Shown: positions 27,052-35,528 of the stretch, piece by piece
How positions within the stretch are numbered: the stretch's first letter is position 1
Layout of the letters: each line of letters begins with the position of its first letter
Origin: Rhodospirillaceae bacterium
GTDB lineage: Bacteria > Pseudomonadota > Alphaproteobacteria > Rhodospirillales > Rhodospirillaceae
Length of the DNA: 64,000 nucleotides
Assembly (NCBI GenBank): GCA_040219235.1
Contig: JAVJSV010000016.1
Coordinates: forward strand, 310,001-374,000
Direction of reading: 5' to 3'
Notes under the pieces: model-generated
Database searches by the model: none
The model's input: only the letters and a program-made list of their open reading frames with translations
Told to the model about the DNA's origin: nothing
Position numbers and translations under genes: made by a program

Positions 27052-27576
27052 TTACGCCAATTCCTCGGTTATCTTCTTGACCGTCGAGACATTTGAAACA
27101 GCGGAAATGAGATCATCAATCCCCTGCCCCGTCACAGGATGACGCCACTTTGGGGCCACATCACGCAAAGGCAGAAGAACAAAACCGCGATCCTGAAGCC
27201 TGGGATGCGGCAAAATTGGGCTATTTTCAGAAACTTCACCGTTAAAATCCAGGATATCAAGATCCAGAGTTCTTGCCGCATTTCTCTCAAGTCGTTCGCG
27301 ACCAAATTCATCCTCAATAGATAGCAAGGTATTTAGAAGGCTAATGGGGTCTTGTTGGGTTGAAACCAGCGCCACAGCGTTAACGTAATGCGGTTGATCT
27401 GAAACAGGCACAGGGGTCGTCTCATACCAATTGGAGAGCGCCTCGACTTTAATCCCCTTTATCGGAAAACGTTCAAGCGCTTTATTCAACGTCACCAGCG
27501 GTTCGCCGACATGACTTGGCAGATTTGCGCCTAGAGCAATGTAAATCACCCGCTCAACGCCACTGTTAAATCCCAT
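27052..27576 (-). CDS. folK: 2-amino-4-hydroxy-6-hydroxymethyldihydropteridine pyrophosphokinase
   Basis: It pyrophosphorylates the pterin precursor of folate using ATP. The 174-residue protein has VIYIALGANLP at its start. It also has SNWYETTPV and the catalytic acidic motif TLDLDILDFNGE, followed by LPHPRLQDRGFVLLPL. These are the HPPK signatures in order. The ATG at 27576 gives a compact N-terminus; upstream in-frame starts would add about 25 unconserved residues. It is divergent from the NYN gene. No other folate gene is adjacent. Confidence 0.92.
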   Translation of the reverse strand: MGFNSGVERVIYIALGANLPSHVGEPLVTLNKALERFPIKGIKVEALSNWYETTPVPVSDQPHYVNAVALVSTQQDPISLLNTLLSIEDEFGRERLERNAARTLDLDILDFNGEVSENSPILPHPRLQDRGFVLLPLRDVAPKWRHPVTGQGIDDLISAVSNVSTVKKITEELA

Positions 27577-27697
27577 TTTGCTGTGGTCATAATGATTATC
27601 TTTATATGACTGATAATAGCCATAAATCACTCGCGTTGCATTACAACGCATCCCAAATTCTAACTTTTACACAAAATCCATTTTCCAGGAGACCAGC

Positions 27698-28297
27698 ATG
27701 TTATTTTATCCTCACGAACGTATGGCGTTATTTATTGATGGTGCAAATCTTTATGCCGCAGCAAAAGCGCTGGGTTTCGACATTGATTACAGGCGCTTGC
27801 TAGAGCTTTTCATAGACAAGGGCCAATTGGTTCGCGCACTGTACTACACAGCGCTCATGGAGGATCAAGATTATTCCCCCATACGCCCCCTGGTCGATTG
27901 GCTAGATTACAATGGTTTTACCATGGTCACAAAACCCGCAAAGGAGTTTACAGACCCACAAGGCCGCAGAAAAATTAAAGGCAATATGGACATTGAGCTT
28001 GCCGTTGATGTGATGGAAATGGCTGACCATGTTCAACACGTTGTTATTTTTTCTGGAGATGGTGATTTTCGAAGCTTAATTGAAGCCGTTCAGAGGAAGG
28101 GAGTCCGTGTCTCAATTGTGAGTACCACCAAATCACAGCCGCCGATGGTGGCAGACGAACTGCGCCGACAAGCTGATAATTTTATCGAACTTGCCACGCT
28201 GAAAGACGTGCTCGCGCGCAAATCTCAGCATTCATCAGACAGTGATTCCCCTCCAACCAGCGGTTATGATGATGACTTTGATGAAGACAGCAACTGA
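27698..28297 (+). CDS. NYN-domain (LabA/DUF88) protein, putative nuclease
   Basis: A 199-residue protein of the PIN-like NYN superfamily. Acidic residues expected to bind metal are in LFIDGANLYAA (residues 11-21), NMDIELAVDVMEMA and FSGDGDFRSLIEAVQRKG. The GKGNMDIELAVD stretch and SGDGDF are LabA/DUF88 hallmarks. The last 30 residues are acidic and serine-rich, probably disordered. Homologues are thought to act on RNA, but substrates are unproven. It ends two bases before the uracil-DNA glycosylase gene, so the pair is almost certainly one transcript, hinting at a nucleic-acid surveillance role. Confidence 0.85.
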   Translation: MLFYPHERMALFIDGANLYAAAKALGFDIDYRRLLELFIDKGQLVRALYYTALMEDQDYSPIRPLVDWLDYNGFTMVTKPAKEFTDPQGRRKIKGNMDIELAVDVMEMADHVQHVVIFSGDGDFRSLIEAVQRKGVRVSIVSTTKSQPPMVADELRRQADNFIELATLKDVLARKSQHSSDSDSPPTSGYDDDFDEDSN

Positions 28298-28299
28298 TT

Positions 28300-28929
28300 A
28301 TGACATCCGAATTTGTTGACCCACCCCACGATTGTAACAAATGCCCCAGACTGACGGATTTTCGCACTGCCAACAGAAAGGCTCACCCTGATTGGTTCAA
28401 CGGACCTGTGCCCGCATTCGGACCAACTGATTGTAAATTGCTGGTTGTCGGGCTTGCGCCGGGACTCCAGGGTGCAAATCGCACAGGCCGGCCTTTTACG
28501 GGCGATCATGCCGGCGATCTTCTCTATCCCACACTTATTAAATTTGGATGGGCTAAGGGCATCTATGGTCAATCCATAGATGACGGACTATCTCTAAAGG
28601 GGTGTAGAATAACCAATGCTGTTCGGTGCGTGCCACCGCAAAACAAACCCGTCGGCGCAGAGCAAAAAGCCTGCCGGTCTTTTCTGGTTGATGAACTGAA
28701 CAACTTGCCCGAGTTAACAACCCTCCTTGCCCTTGGCCGTATTGCGCACGAGGCTGTGCTCACGACTTTAGGATTTAAAAAATCTGCATACGCTTTCGCT
28801 CATGCAGCACATCATGATCTCGGTGATGGACTTACTTTGGTCGATAGTTATCACTGTTCCAGATACAACCTGAACACGCGCCGACTTACCCCCAAGATGT
28901 TTGAGGACGTGTTCAGGTCGATCAGTTAA
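28300..28929 (+). CDS. Family 5 (UDGb-type) uracil-DNA glycosylase
   Basis: It excises uracil and possibly other deaminated bases from DNA. The 209-residue protein has motif 1 GLAPGLQGANRTGRPFTGD, in which the usual catalytic acid position is alanine-like as in UDGb. Motif 2 is HCSRYNLNTRRLTP. Four cysteines (12, 15 and two in RCVPPQNKPVGAEQKAC) are placed to ligate the family's [4Fe-4S] cluster. Translation is probably coupled to the NYN gene two bases upstream. It converges with the glutathione peroxidase gene. Confidence 0.9.
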   Translation: MTSEFVDPPHDCNKCPRLTDFRTANRKAHPDWFNGPVPAFGPTDCKLLVVGLAPGLQGANRTGRPFTGDHAGDLLYPTLIKFGWAKGIYGQSIDDGLSLKGCRITNAVRCVPPQNKPVGAEQKACRSFLVDELNNLPELTTLLALGRIAHEAVLTTLGFKKSAYAFAHAAHHDLGDGLTLVDSYHCSRYNLNTRRLTPKMFEDVFRSIS

Positions 28930-28949
28930 AGCCGATTCTTTTGAAGCGG

Positions 28950-29501
28950 TTAGTTGAGGAGTGCAGCTTCGACTGCTCCAATCAACTCTTTGCTCATAGG
29001 CTCGACACGACTTGGAAACGCCTCAACCAAAGTCCCGTCCGGTCCGACAAGATACTTATGAAAGTTCCAGCGTGGTACATTTTCATCGCCCTTTACGTCT
29101 GCGGCCCACTTGTAAAATGCATGCGCATCACTGCCTTTTACGACTTCTTTTGCAGCCAAGGGAAAGTCGACATCAAAATTGGTTTCACAGAAATCTTTAA
29201 TTTCTTCCGCAGTGCCGGGTTCTTGCGCACCAAAGTCATTAGACGGCACGCCAAGAACAACCAGTCCTTTGTCTTTATATTCGCTCCACAACGACTGCAG
29301 TCCCTCGTACTGTGGCGTATATCCGCAAAATGAGGCTGTGTTCACGATCAGAACCGCTTTGCCTTTGTAGTCAGACAGTGGCAAGGCTCCGCCATCGATA
29401 GATGAAAAAGAAAAATCATGTGCCGTCTCAGCCATCGCTGCGACACTCCCAAGTACTGTAAAAAATGAAGTCACAATTGCTGCAAGTGAGATTTTCTTCA
29501 T
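28950..29501 (-). CDS. Glutathione peroxidase family protein with signal peptide
   Basis: A thiol peroxidase that reduces peroxides or lipid hydroperoxides. The first 24 residues form a signal peptide (MKKISLAAIVTSFFTVLGSV, cleavage after AMA), so it acts in the periplasm. The peroxidatic cysteine is C59 in VNTASFCGYT. A probable resolving cysteine lies in FCETNFDVDFP, the arrangement of thioredoxin-dependent GPx proteins. The catalytic-tetrad Gln and Trp/Asn are probably supplied by FGAQEPG and RWNFHKYLV. Length (183) is typical. It is monocistronic and divergent from the O-methyltransferase gene. Confidence 0.9.
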   Translation of the reverse strand: MKKISLAAIVTSFFTVLGSVAAMAETAHDFSFSSIDGGALPLSDYKGKAVLIVNTASFCGYTPQYEGLQSLWSEYKDKGLVVLGVPSNDFGAQEPGTAEEIKDFCETNFDVDFPLAAKEVVKGSDAHAFYKWAADVKGDENVPRWNFHKYLVGPDGTLVEAFPSRVEPMSKELIGAVEAALLN

Positions 29502-29638
29502 GGCTGCCCTGCTCCGTTTCTAATCTGCTGAGGTGTTCGTCTATGATGTTTTTCAATATCGCGGTTTAGAATTAGATACACACTACGTTAGTATGGTCTA
29601 TCCTGGTTACGGAAAAAAGAGTGGGAGTAGATCACACG

Positions 29639-30652
29639 ATGGATGTTCAAGCTGCTCAATCGACAATCTTGCGCATCACGGGTCAAATTCTCCCGGCACG
29701 CTGTATCGCAATCGCAGCAGAACTGGGCATTTCAGACAAACTAGCGCAAAAGCCCATGACGGCAGAAGAACTAGCCAATGCGTGCGGCGTGCACGCTCCC
29801 TCGCTTTTTAGATTGCTCAGATTTCTTGCCTCAATTGAGATTTATCACCAAGACAAAACAGGCCATTTTCGGAATACCGACGCTTCTGAAGTGCTGCGGG
29901 ATGATGTGGCTGGTTCTGTGAGATCTCTGGTCAGAACTGCATGGCAAGATGTCATATGGGAGACCTACAAAGAATTGCCAAAGGCCATGGAAACAGGCCA
30001 AACCGCCTTCACACTTGCGCATGGCTCAGCCTTTTTCGACAAGCTAGCCGCCGAGCCAGATTTAGGAACTTTGTTTGATGCGTCTATGGCACTCATGTCG
30101 AACGCGGAAAATACCATCATCGCGAATGCTTATCCCTTCGGCGAGTCAACAGATGTGATCGACATCGGGGGTGGACGGGGCGGACTGCTTGCTGAAATTC
30201 TCAAACAACACACTAACCTTAAAGGCATCCTGTTCGATCAAAGTCATGTGCTCTCTGACCCACAGTTTATCAGAGATGCAAATTTGATGGACCGCTGCGC
30301 CCTAGTCGCTGGAAATTTTTTTAATGACGTTCCTGCTGGCCATGACATTTATCTACTTAAACGCATTTTGCACGACTGGAGTGACAAGGATGCTGTGCGA
30401 ATTCTGAAGAAAGTGAAAGCCGCGCTTAAACCTGAATCGCGTATCGCTGTAATTGACGCCGTCATTGAGCCCGGAAATGCATCAGATCCAAATAAATATT
30501 TGGACGTCGGTATTATGGCATTGCTTGACGGTCGGGAACGAACGGCTGAAGATTTTGAATCTTTGTTTACGCAGGCAGGTTTGCAGGTTCTTAGAATTCT
30601 TCCCCCAGTTTCACCATCAACGATGTCTGTTGTTGAGGGGGCGTTGGCTTAA
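29639..30652 (+). CDS. SAM-dependent O-methyltransferase (acetylserotonin/CrtF type)
   Basis: A 337-residue small-molecule O-methyltransferase. The N-terminal winged-helix dimerisation region holds MTAEELANACGVHAPSLFRL. The SAM motif is VIDIGGGRGGLLAEIL. The catalytic histidine is in LKRILHDWSDKDAVRIL, the invariant HDW of the plant-type OMT_2 family. Bacterial members methylate carotenoids, phenazines, polyketides and similar hydroxyl groups; the substrate is unknown. The ATG at 29639 is preceded by GGGAG; a GTG at 29621 would add six residues. The 3' end overlaps the converging molybdopterin oxidoreductase gene by four bases. Confidence 0.85.
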   Translation: MDVQAAQSTILRITGQILPARCIAIAAELGISDKLAQKPMTAEELANACGVHAPSLFRLLRFLASIEIYHQDKTGHFRNTDASEVLRDDVAGSVRSLVRTAWQDVIWETYKELPKAMETGQTAFTLAHGSAFFDKLAAEPDLGTLFDASMALMSNAENTIIANAYPFGESTDVIDIGGGRGGLLAEILKQHTNLKGILFDQSHVLSDPQFIRDANLMDRCALVAGNFFNDVPAGHDIYLLKRILHDWSDKDAVRILKKVKAALKPESRIAVIDAVIEPGNASDPNKYLDVGIMALLDGRERTAEDFESLFTQAGLQVLRILPPVSPSTMSVVEGALA

Positions 30653-31302
30653 GCGTAACGCTCTTCTTTCCAGGGGTCTCCCACATCGTGATAGCCCCGT
30701 GCTTCCCAATAGCCTGGGGCATCTTTATCCATAAAGGTCAGATGCCGAAGCCATTTGGCTGACTTCCAAAAATAAAGTTTGGGAATCACCAAGCGAACAG
30801 GGCCGCCATGCTCTCGGCTTAACGGCGTTCCATTCCAGGTATGCGCCAGTAAAACGCCATCATCATCCAGCCAGTTTAAAGGAACATTTGTGGCATACCC
30901 GTCATAACTTCTAATCATTACAAAAGCTGCTGTCGCACGCGGTTCAATCTCGGCCAGCAAATGCTTTACACTTACGCCCTTCCATCTGTTGTCATATCTA
31001 GACCAGGTGGTGACGCAGTGAATGTCAGACGTAAATTCCACCTGGGGCTGCGCCATTAAATCATCGAAGGTCCATTTAATTGGTCGATCAACCTGCCCCG
31101 CAACGGTGAACGACCAATCTTTCGGCAGCATGTTTGGTTGCGAACCAAGATCAAGGACCGGAAAGTCTTTAACCAACCTTTGTCCTGGCGGTAGTCGGTC
31201 TTGTTTTGGGCTAGAAACTGAGCCTGTTAACGCCCGTTCGTCACGCGCCCATTGCTCTTTGGTGCGGATCAATTTTTCGTTTTTTGAAGACCTATCCGAC
31301 AC
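30649..31302 (-). CDS. Sulfite-oxidase-like molybdopterin oxidoreductase
   Basis: A 217-residue protein containing only the oxidoreductase molybdopterin-binding domain. The molybdenum-ligating cysteine is in SDIHCVTTWSRYD. Cofactor-contact motifs include WKGVSVKHLL, SYDGYATNVPL and GGPVRLVIPKLYFWKSAKW. No signal peptide, heme domain or dimerisation domain is visible, so it is the short, cytoplasmic-looking class whose electron partner is unknown. The GTG start at 31302 lies one base after the smpB stop, with a GGGG site within the end of smpB, so it is probably translated from the smpB transcript. Confidence 0.85.
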   Translation of the reverse strand: MSDRSSKNEKLIRTKEQWARDERALTGSVSSPKQDRLPPGQRLVKDFPVLDLGSQPNMLPKDWSFTVAGQVDRPIKWTFDDLMAQPQVEFTSDIHCVTTWSRYDNRWKGVSVKHLLAEIEPRATAAFVMIRSYDGYATNVPLNWLDDDGVLLAHTWNGTPLSREHGGPVRLVIPKLYFWKSAKWLRHLTFMDKDAPGYWEARGYHDVGDPWKEERYA

Positions 31303-31303
31303 T

Positions 31304-31777
31304 TTAGCCCCGGTCTCGAAGCACACGCGACTTCTGACGATTCCAATCGCGTTCCTTAATCGTCTGGCGTCGATCTATATCGGTCTTCCCTTTGGCTAGA
31401 CCAAGTTTAAGTTTCGCGATTCCACGGTCATTAAAATATACCGACAGCGGAACCAACGTCATGCCCTTGCGCGAAACACCTGCCGTCAGCTTGTCAATCT
31501 CACGCGCATGCAACAACAACTTCCGTTTCCGACGGGCTTCGTGGCCAAAATGCTTGGCACCTTCATACTCCGGAATATAGGAATTTATCAGGTAGACGCC
31601 ACCGTCCTCAACTGAGGCATAAGACTCTTGGATGTTGCCTCTTCCCAGACGCAAGGATTTAACCTCTGTCCCCATGAGCATCATTCCCGCTTCAAAAGTT
31701 TCCTCGATTTGGTAATCGTGGCGTGCCTTGCGGTTTTGGGCAACTGTGCCCGTGGAGATCCAACCCAACTTTGTCAT
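31304..31777 (-). CDS. smpB: SsrA-binding protein SmpB
   Basis: It binds tmRNA and delivers it to stalled ribosomes for trans-translation. The 157-residue protein has [20 protein letters not shown], then [16 protein letters not shown] and the conserved [19 protein letters not shown]. It ends with the basic tail [21 protein letters not shown] that enters the mRNA channel. dapA is 12 bases upstream, a frequent proteobacterial pairing. No ssrA gene was recognised in the window. Confidence 0.96.
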   Translation of the reverse strand: MTKLGWISTGTVAQNRKARHDYQIEETFEAGMMLMGTEVKSLRLGRGNIQESYASVEDGGVYLINSYIPEYEGAKHFGHEARRKRKLLLHAREIDKLTAGVSRKGMTLVPLSVYFNDRGIAKLKLGLAKGKTDIDRRQTIKERDWNRQKSRVLRDRG

Positions 31778-31789
31778 GAAGCTTTCTAT

Positions 31790-32665
31790 CTATTCAAAAA
31801 GACCAGCATCGCGCATGGCTTCTTCAACGCGGGCCCCCCCTTTAGGCGAAAGCGGCACCATAGGAAGACGAACATCGGGGAGACATTTACCAATCAAGCT
31901 GCAACCATACTTAACAGGCACTGGATTGGGTTCACAAAAAATGGCTTCGTTTAAAGGATATAAAATATCGCGAATGCGCCAGACATCTTCATACTTTTCA
32001 TTGCGCCATGCGTCGTGCATCTCGGCATTCAGACGCGGTGCAACGTTGGAAGAAACCGAAATACAACCAAAACCACCCTGGGCCAAATAGGCAACGGCCG
32101 ATCCATCATCACCAGACAACAAGCAGAATTCTCGCCCTATTTCTATGCGCGTCGCAAGCGGACGGCCCAGATCACCGGTGGCGTCTTTAACCCCGACGAT
32201 ATTAGGGTGCTCTGCCAGCTTAGCCATGGTTTCGACGGTCATGTCGACAACACTCCGCGGCGGAATATTGTAAATAATGATTGGCAGGTCTGCGGAATCT
32301 GCAACCGCTTGAAAATGCGCCAACATGCCCGCTTGACTGGGTTTATTATAATACGGCGTCACCACCAAAGCGGCATCAGCCCCCGCTGACGCGGCATGCC
32401 TTGTCAGGGCAATCGCCTCTTCGGTCGAATTCGACCCGCTGCCAGCAATAACGGGGATTTTCTCTTTGGCAACTTCGATGCACAGTTCAACCACCCTCTT
32501 ATGCTCTTCATGACTTAGAGTTGGCGATTCACCCGTGGTTCCGCACGGTACAACCGCATGAGTTCCCTCATCAATTTGCCATTGAACAAAGTCCTGAAAC
32601 GCCTTCTCATCAATACCACCATCTCTAAATGGGGTAATGAGTGCGGTGATCGAACCAGTAAACAT
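31790..32665 (-). CDS. dapA: 4-hydroxy-tetrahydrodipicolinate synthase
   Basis: It condenses pyruvate with aspartate semialdehyde in lysine and diaminopimelate synthesis. The 291-residue TIM barrel has CGTTGESPTLS, the tyrosine of the proton relay in IIYNIPPRSVVDM and the Schiff-base lysine in GVKDATGDLGR. The ATG at 32665 has GGAG nine bases upstream; the TTG at 32680 includes part of that ribosome site and is unlikely. It leads the dapA-smpB-molybdopterin oxidoreductase transcript and diverges from the lytic transglycosylase. Confidence 0.95.
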   Translation of the reverse strand: MFTGSITALITPFRDGGIDEKAFQDFVQWQIDEGTHAVVPCGTTGESPTLSHEEHKRVVELCIEVAKEKIPVIAGSGSNSTEEAIALTRHAASAGADAALVVTPYYNKPSQAGMLAHFQAVADSADLPIIIYNIPPRSVVDMTVETMAKLAEHPNIVGVKDATGDLGRPLATRIEIGREFCLLSGDDGSAVAYLAQGGFGCISVSSNVAPRLNAEMHDAWRNEKYEDVWRIRDILYPLNEAIFCEPNPVPVKYGCSLIGKCLPDVRLPMVPLSPKGGARVEEAMRDAGLFE

Positions 32666-32841
32666 GAAAGCGTACTCCAAGGATGCACGGGACTAGGGCC
32701 ATATCGTTTATGGTATGCATCAGGCCATCATAAGTGTGGGAACATACCGCCGACATGCAATAGCGGCAAGCAAAGGACTTTAGTTCCGGGACAAGACTTG
32801 ATAAATTATTGTTTTACAGTCGTTTATGGTGTTTCACGCTA

Positions 32842-34947
32842 ATGACTCTGGTGCTCTATCGTCACATCGCTTTGGCCGCTGGAATGCTCGTCGCTTTAGC
32901 CTTGCCCTCTGCCAATTCCTTAAATGCCACCCCTGTTCTCCCGGAGGTCAAGCCGCTTGTTGTAAAACTTACGGTATCCGGGCCCCCAACCGTCCTCCCA
33001 ACGCGAAAACCCCGCTATTATGGTCCATTCGGTAATGACTATGCGTATCTTCTAAGTCTTGAAGACCGGTCATTATTTGCTCAGGCCCTGTCAGCCGCAA
33101 AGTCCCGGCGATGGTCACAAGCAGTCGATTTTGCCAAAAAAATTAAAGAGCCACTAGCTGAGAGCGTCGTAGCCTGGCTGTATTTGCGTCAAACGGGCGC
33201 TCGCACTCCGTTCAAGGCTCGAACAGAATTCATTCGTCAGAATTATAATTGGCCGCAAATCGAGAGTATTCGCAGGCGCGCTGAAGAGGTCGCAGACGAC
33301 GAATCATTATCCACGGCGGAAATTATTAAGTGGTTTGAAGAGTTTCCGGCTCAAACCGGACCAGGGCTAGCGACTCTCGCCATAGCTTACCGAAATGCTG
33401 GGCAAGAAAAAAAAGCGATCGAAACCGCCCGTCAAGCATGGCTGACAGGCACCTTCAATCGGTCGCAAGAACGCACTTTTCTGTCAGAATTTGAAGACCT
33501 CTTTAAGCAACAAGATCATGCCGCGCGATTGGAACGCCTCCTGTGGGATGGTCACACTAATGGCGCGCAGCGCATGCTTAGGCGTGTGGGTTCAGATTAT
33601 AGAAGGCTGGCAGAAGCGCGTATCGCGCTCATCGACGATTCGTACGGTGTTGATTCATTTATTGCAAAAGTCCCGGCCGCGCTTCGTGATAACCCAGGGC
33701 TCATCTATGACCGCTTGAAATGGCGCCGTAACCGTGGACGTTACGAAAGCGCAGCCGAGCTTATTCATGAGCCGCATCAAGATGCAGAGCGCCCAGAGTT
33801 ATGGTGGAAGGAACGCCACATTCTGGCACGAGAAGCCTTATCAAATGGTGATGTTACCGAAGCCTATAAAATCGCGTCAGAGCACAAGGCTAGCGATGCT
33901 CTGTCAGTCTTTGAGGCGGAATGGCTGGCAGGTTGGATTCAACTCCAGTTTTTAAAAAACCCTGAAGCCGCACTGCCGCACTTTTATCGGGTCTACGACG
34001 CTGTCGCTTTTCCTGTCAGTCTGTCACGCGGTGCCTATTGGGTTGGCCGTGCCTTAGAAGATGGCGGAGATATAGAATTAGCAAAAACCTGGTACCAAAA
34101 AGCAGCTCTCCATATAACCACCTATTATGGCCAGTTGGCATTAGCAAAATTAACTGGCGACACCTTGCCTCAATTGCCGCTTGACCCTCTTCCGACAACC
34201 AGCGAGCGCAATTCTTTCCACGAGAGCCGATTGGCGCGTGTTGCCCGGATGATGGCGGAAGTAGATAATCTTGATTATCTGAGAACATTTGTCCTCGCTG
34301 CTGCCAGCGCATCAGACTTTGCCACGGAGCGCCATTTGGCAGCCGAAATGGCCAGCAAATTCAATCGTGAAGACTATGGGGTCTGGGTAGCCAGACGCGC
34401 AGCCCAGGATCATATCACCCTGGTTAAGTATGGTTTCCCCGTTCCTAGATTCGAATATCCCAACGTTCCGGAGAAACCCCTACTATTGGCCATCAGCCGA
34501 CAAGAGAGTAACTTCGATGTTTCGGCGCAAAGCCACGCTGGAGCTCGTGGTTTAATGCAACTCATGCCGGCGACCGCGCGTGCGGTTTCTCGGCAAATCC
34601 GCGCGCCTTATGACCGCGATGCACTCACGATTAATCCGGCCTACAATATCGCTTTGGGATCTAAGTATTTGGGGGATCTCATCAATGATTTTGAAGGCTC
34701 CTACATTATGGCTATTGCTGGCTATAACGCAGGCCCTAATAGGGTGAAACGATGGGTCAGAGAGTTCGGAGACCCTCGCACAGGAGAAGTGGATCCAATT
34801 GATTGGATTGAGCAGATCCCCTTTAATGAAACACGCAACTACGTTCAGCGTGTTATGGAAAACTTGCAAGTTTATCGCGCCGTTCTAGCCAATCAGCAGC
34901 AACTGGCACAAACTCTTCCTGATGACCTCAGCCGCTCAGAAAATTAG
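32842..34947 (+). CDS. Soluble lytic murein transglycosylase (Slt70 type)
   Basis: A periplasmic enzyme that cleaves the MurNAc-GlcNAc bond of peptidoglycan with 1,6-anhydro ring formation. A short hydrophobic leader (residues about 5-25) is followed by a long alpha-superhelical region (to about residue 530). The C-terminal SLT domain has the catalytic glutamate in ISRQESNFDVSAQSHAGARG, then LMQLMPATA, NIALGSKYL, IAGYNAGPNRVKRW and YVQRVMENLQVYR. The start at the ATG at 32842 is chosen for the signal peptide; a TTG at 32809 would extend it by 11 residues. Divergent from dapA. Confidence 0.88.
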   Translation: MTLVLYRHIALAAGMLVALALPSANSLNATPVLPEVKPLVVKLTVSGPPTVLPTRKPRYYGPFGNDYAYLLSLEDRSLFAQALSAAKSRRWSQAVDFAKKIKEPLAESVVAWLYLRQTGARTPFKARTEFIRQNYNWPQIESIRRRAEEVADDESLSTAEIIKWFEEFPAQTGPGLATLAIAYRNAGQEKKAIETARQAWLTGTFNRSQERTFLSEFEDLFKQQDHAARLERLLWDGHTNGAQRMLRRVGSDYRRLAEARIALIDDSYGVDSFIAKVPAALRDNPGLIYDRLKWRRNRGRYESAAELIHEPHQDAERPELWWKERHILAREALSNGDVTEAYKIASEHKASDALSVFEAEWLAGWIQLQFLKNPEAALPHFYRVYDAVAFPVSLSRGAYWVGRALEDGGDIELAKTWYQKAALHITTYYGQLALAKLTGDTLPQLPLDPLPTTSERNSFHESRLARVARMMAEVDNLDYLRTFVLAAASASDFATERHLAAEMASKFNREDYGVWVARRAAQDHITLVKYGFPVPRFEYPNVPEKPLLLAISRQESNFDVSAQSHAGARGLMQLMPATARAVSRQIRAPYDRDALTINPAYNIALGSKYLGDLINDFEGSYIMAIAGYNAGPNRVKRWVREFGDPRTGEVDPIDWIEQIPFNETRNYVQRVMENLQVYRAVLANQQQLAQTLPDDLSRSEN

Positions 34948-34979
34948 AACGAAACAAGTCTTACCAAAAAATAAAAAAA

Positions 34980-34997
34980 GGCAGCGTTTTCTCTGCC
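34980..34997 (-). terminator. Terminator after the bactofilin gene
   Basis: GGCAG and CTGCC form a 5-bp stem with an eight-base loop. On the minus strand it is followed by TTTTTTTATTTTTT, about 50 bases past the bactofilin stop. Confidence 0.7.
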
Positions 34998-35048
34998 CTA
35001 ATTATTTCGCTATGACTACAGCGCCTTAATCATATCTCAGTAGTATAA

Positions 35049-35528
35049 TTATGAGGCCGCAGCCTGGGGTACGATCTCTGCGTCATGACTTGAGCCATTG
35101 GCAGACGTTTTAACGGCGACGGGTTCTGGCTTAGCCGCAGGAGACGGGTCTGCAACAATGCGCTTGCAGTGCCCTTCCATGAAAGCGCCAGGTTCAATAG
35201 CCAAACTCTCGTGCTCAATGTCTCCAGACATCTGCGCGGTTGACGCCAAAAACACTGACTTCGCTTTCACTTGGCCTTTAATAGCCCCGTGAATACGAAC
35301 TGTTTGCGCTGTTACCTCGCCACTGACAGACCCCTTAGTGCCAACAATCAGCGCTTTGCAATTGATGTCACCTTCGACATTGCCATCCACTTGTATCTCT
35401 CCATTGCTAGAGAGATTTCCGTGAACGTTAAGGTCGATGCTGATGATCGACGGTACAGATTTCACCTGGCCTTCAGTCATACGTGCGACCTGCCCTTGGG
35501 GTTGTCCGTTATTCTTGCTCGAGAACAT
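35049..35528 (-). CDS. Bactofilin family cytoskeletal protein
   Basis: A polymerising beta-helical protein that scaffolds localised cell-wall or stalk synthesis. The 159-residue protein has a flexible N-terminus and a central stretch of short beta-helix repeats: LSSNGEIQVDGNVEGDINC, VGTKGSVSGEV, RIHGAIKGQVKA, LASTAQMSGDIEHESLAIEPG. A Pro/Ala-rich tail follows. The start lies inside the 3' end of the upstream M23 peptidase gene, overlapping by 20 bases in another frame, so translation is coupled. The bactofilin-M23 pairing is well known from organisms where the two jointly set cell shape. Confidence 0.92.
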   Translation of the reverse strand: MFSSKNNGQPQGQVARMTEGQVKSVPSIISIDLNVHGNLSSNGEIQVDGNVEGDINCKALIVGTKGSVSGEVTAQTVRIHGAIKGQVKAKSVFLASTAQMSGDIEHESLAIEPGAFMEGHCKRIVADPSPAAKPEPVAVKTSANGSSHDAEIVPQAAAS

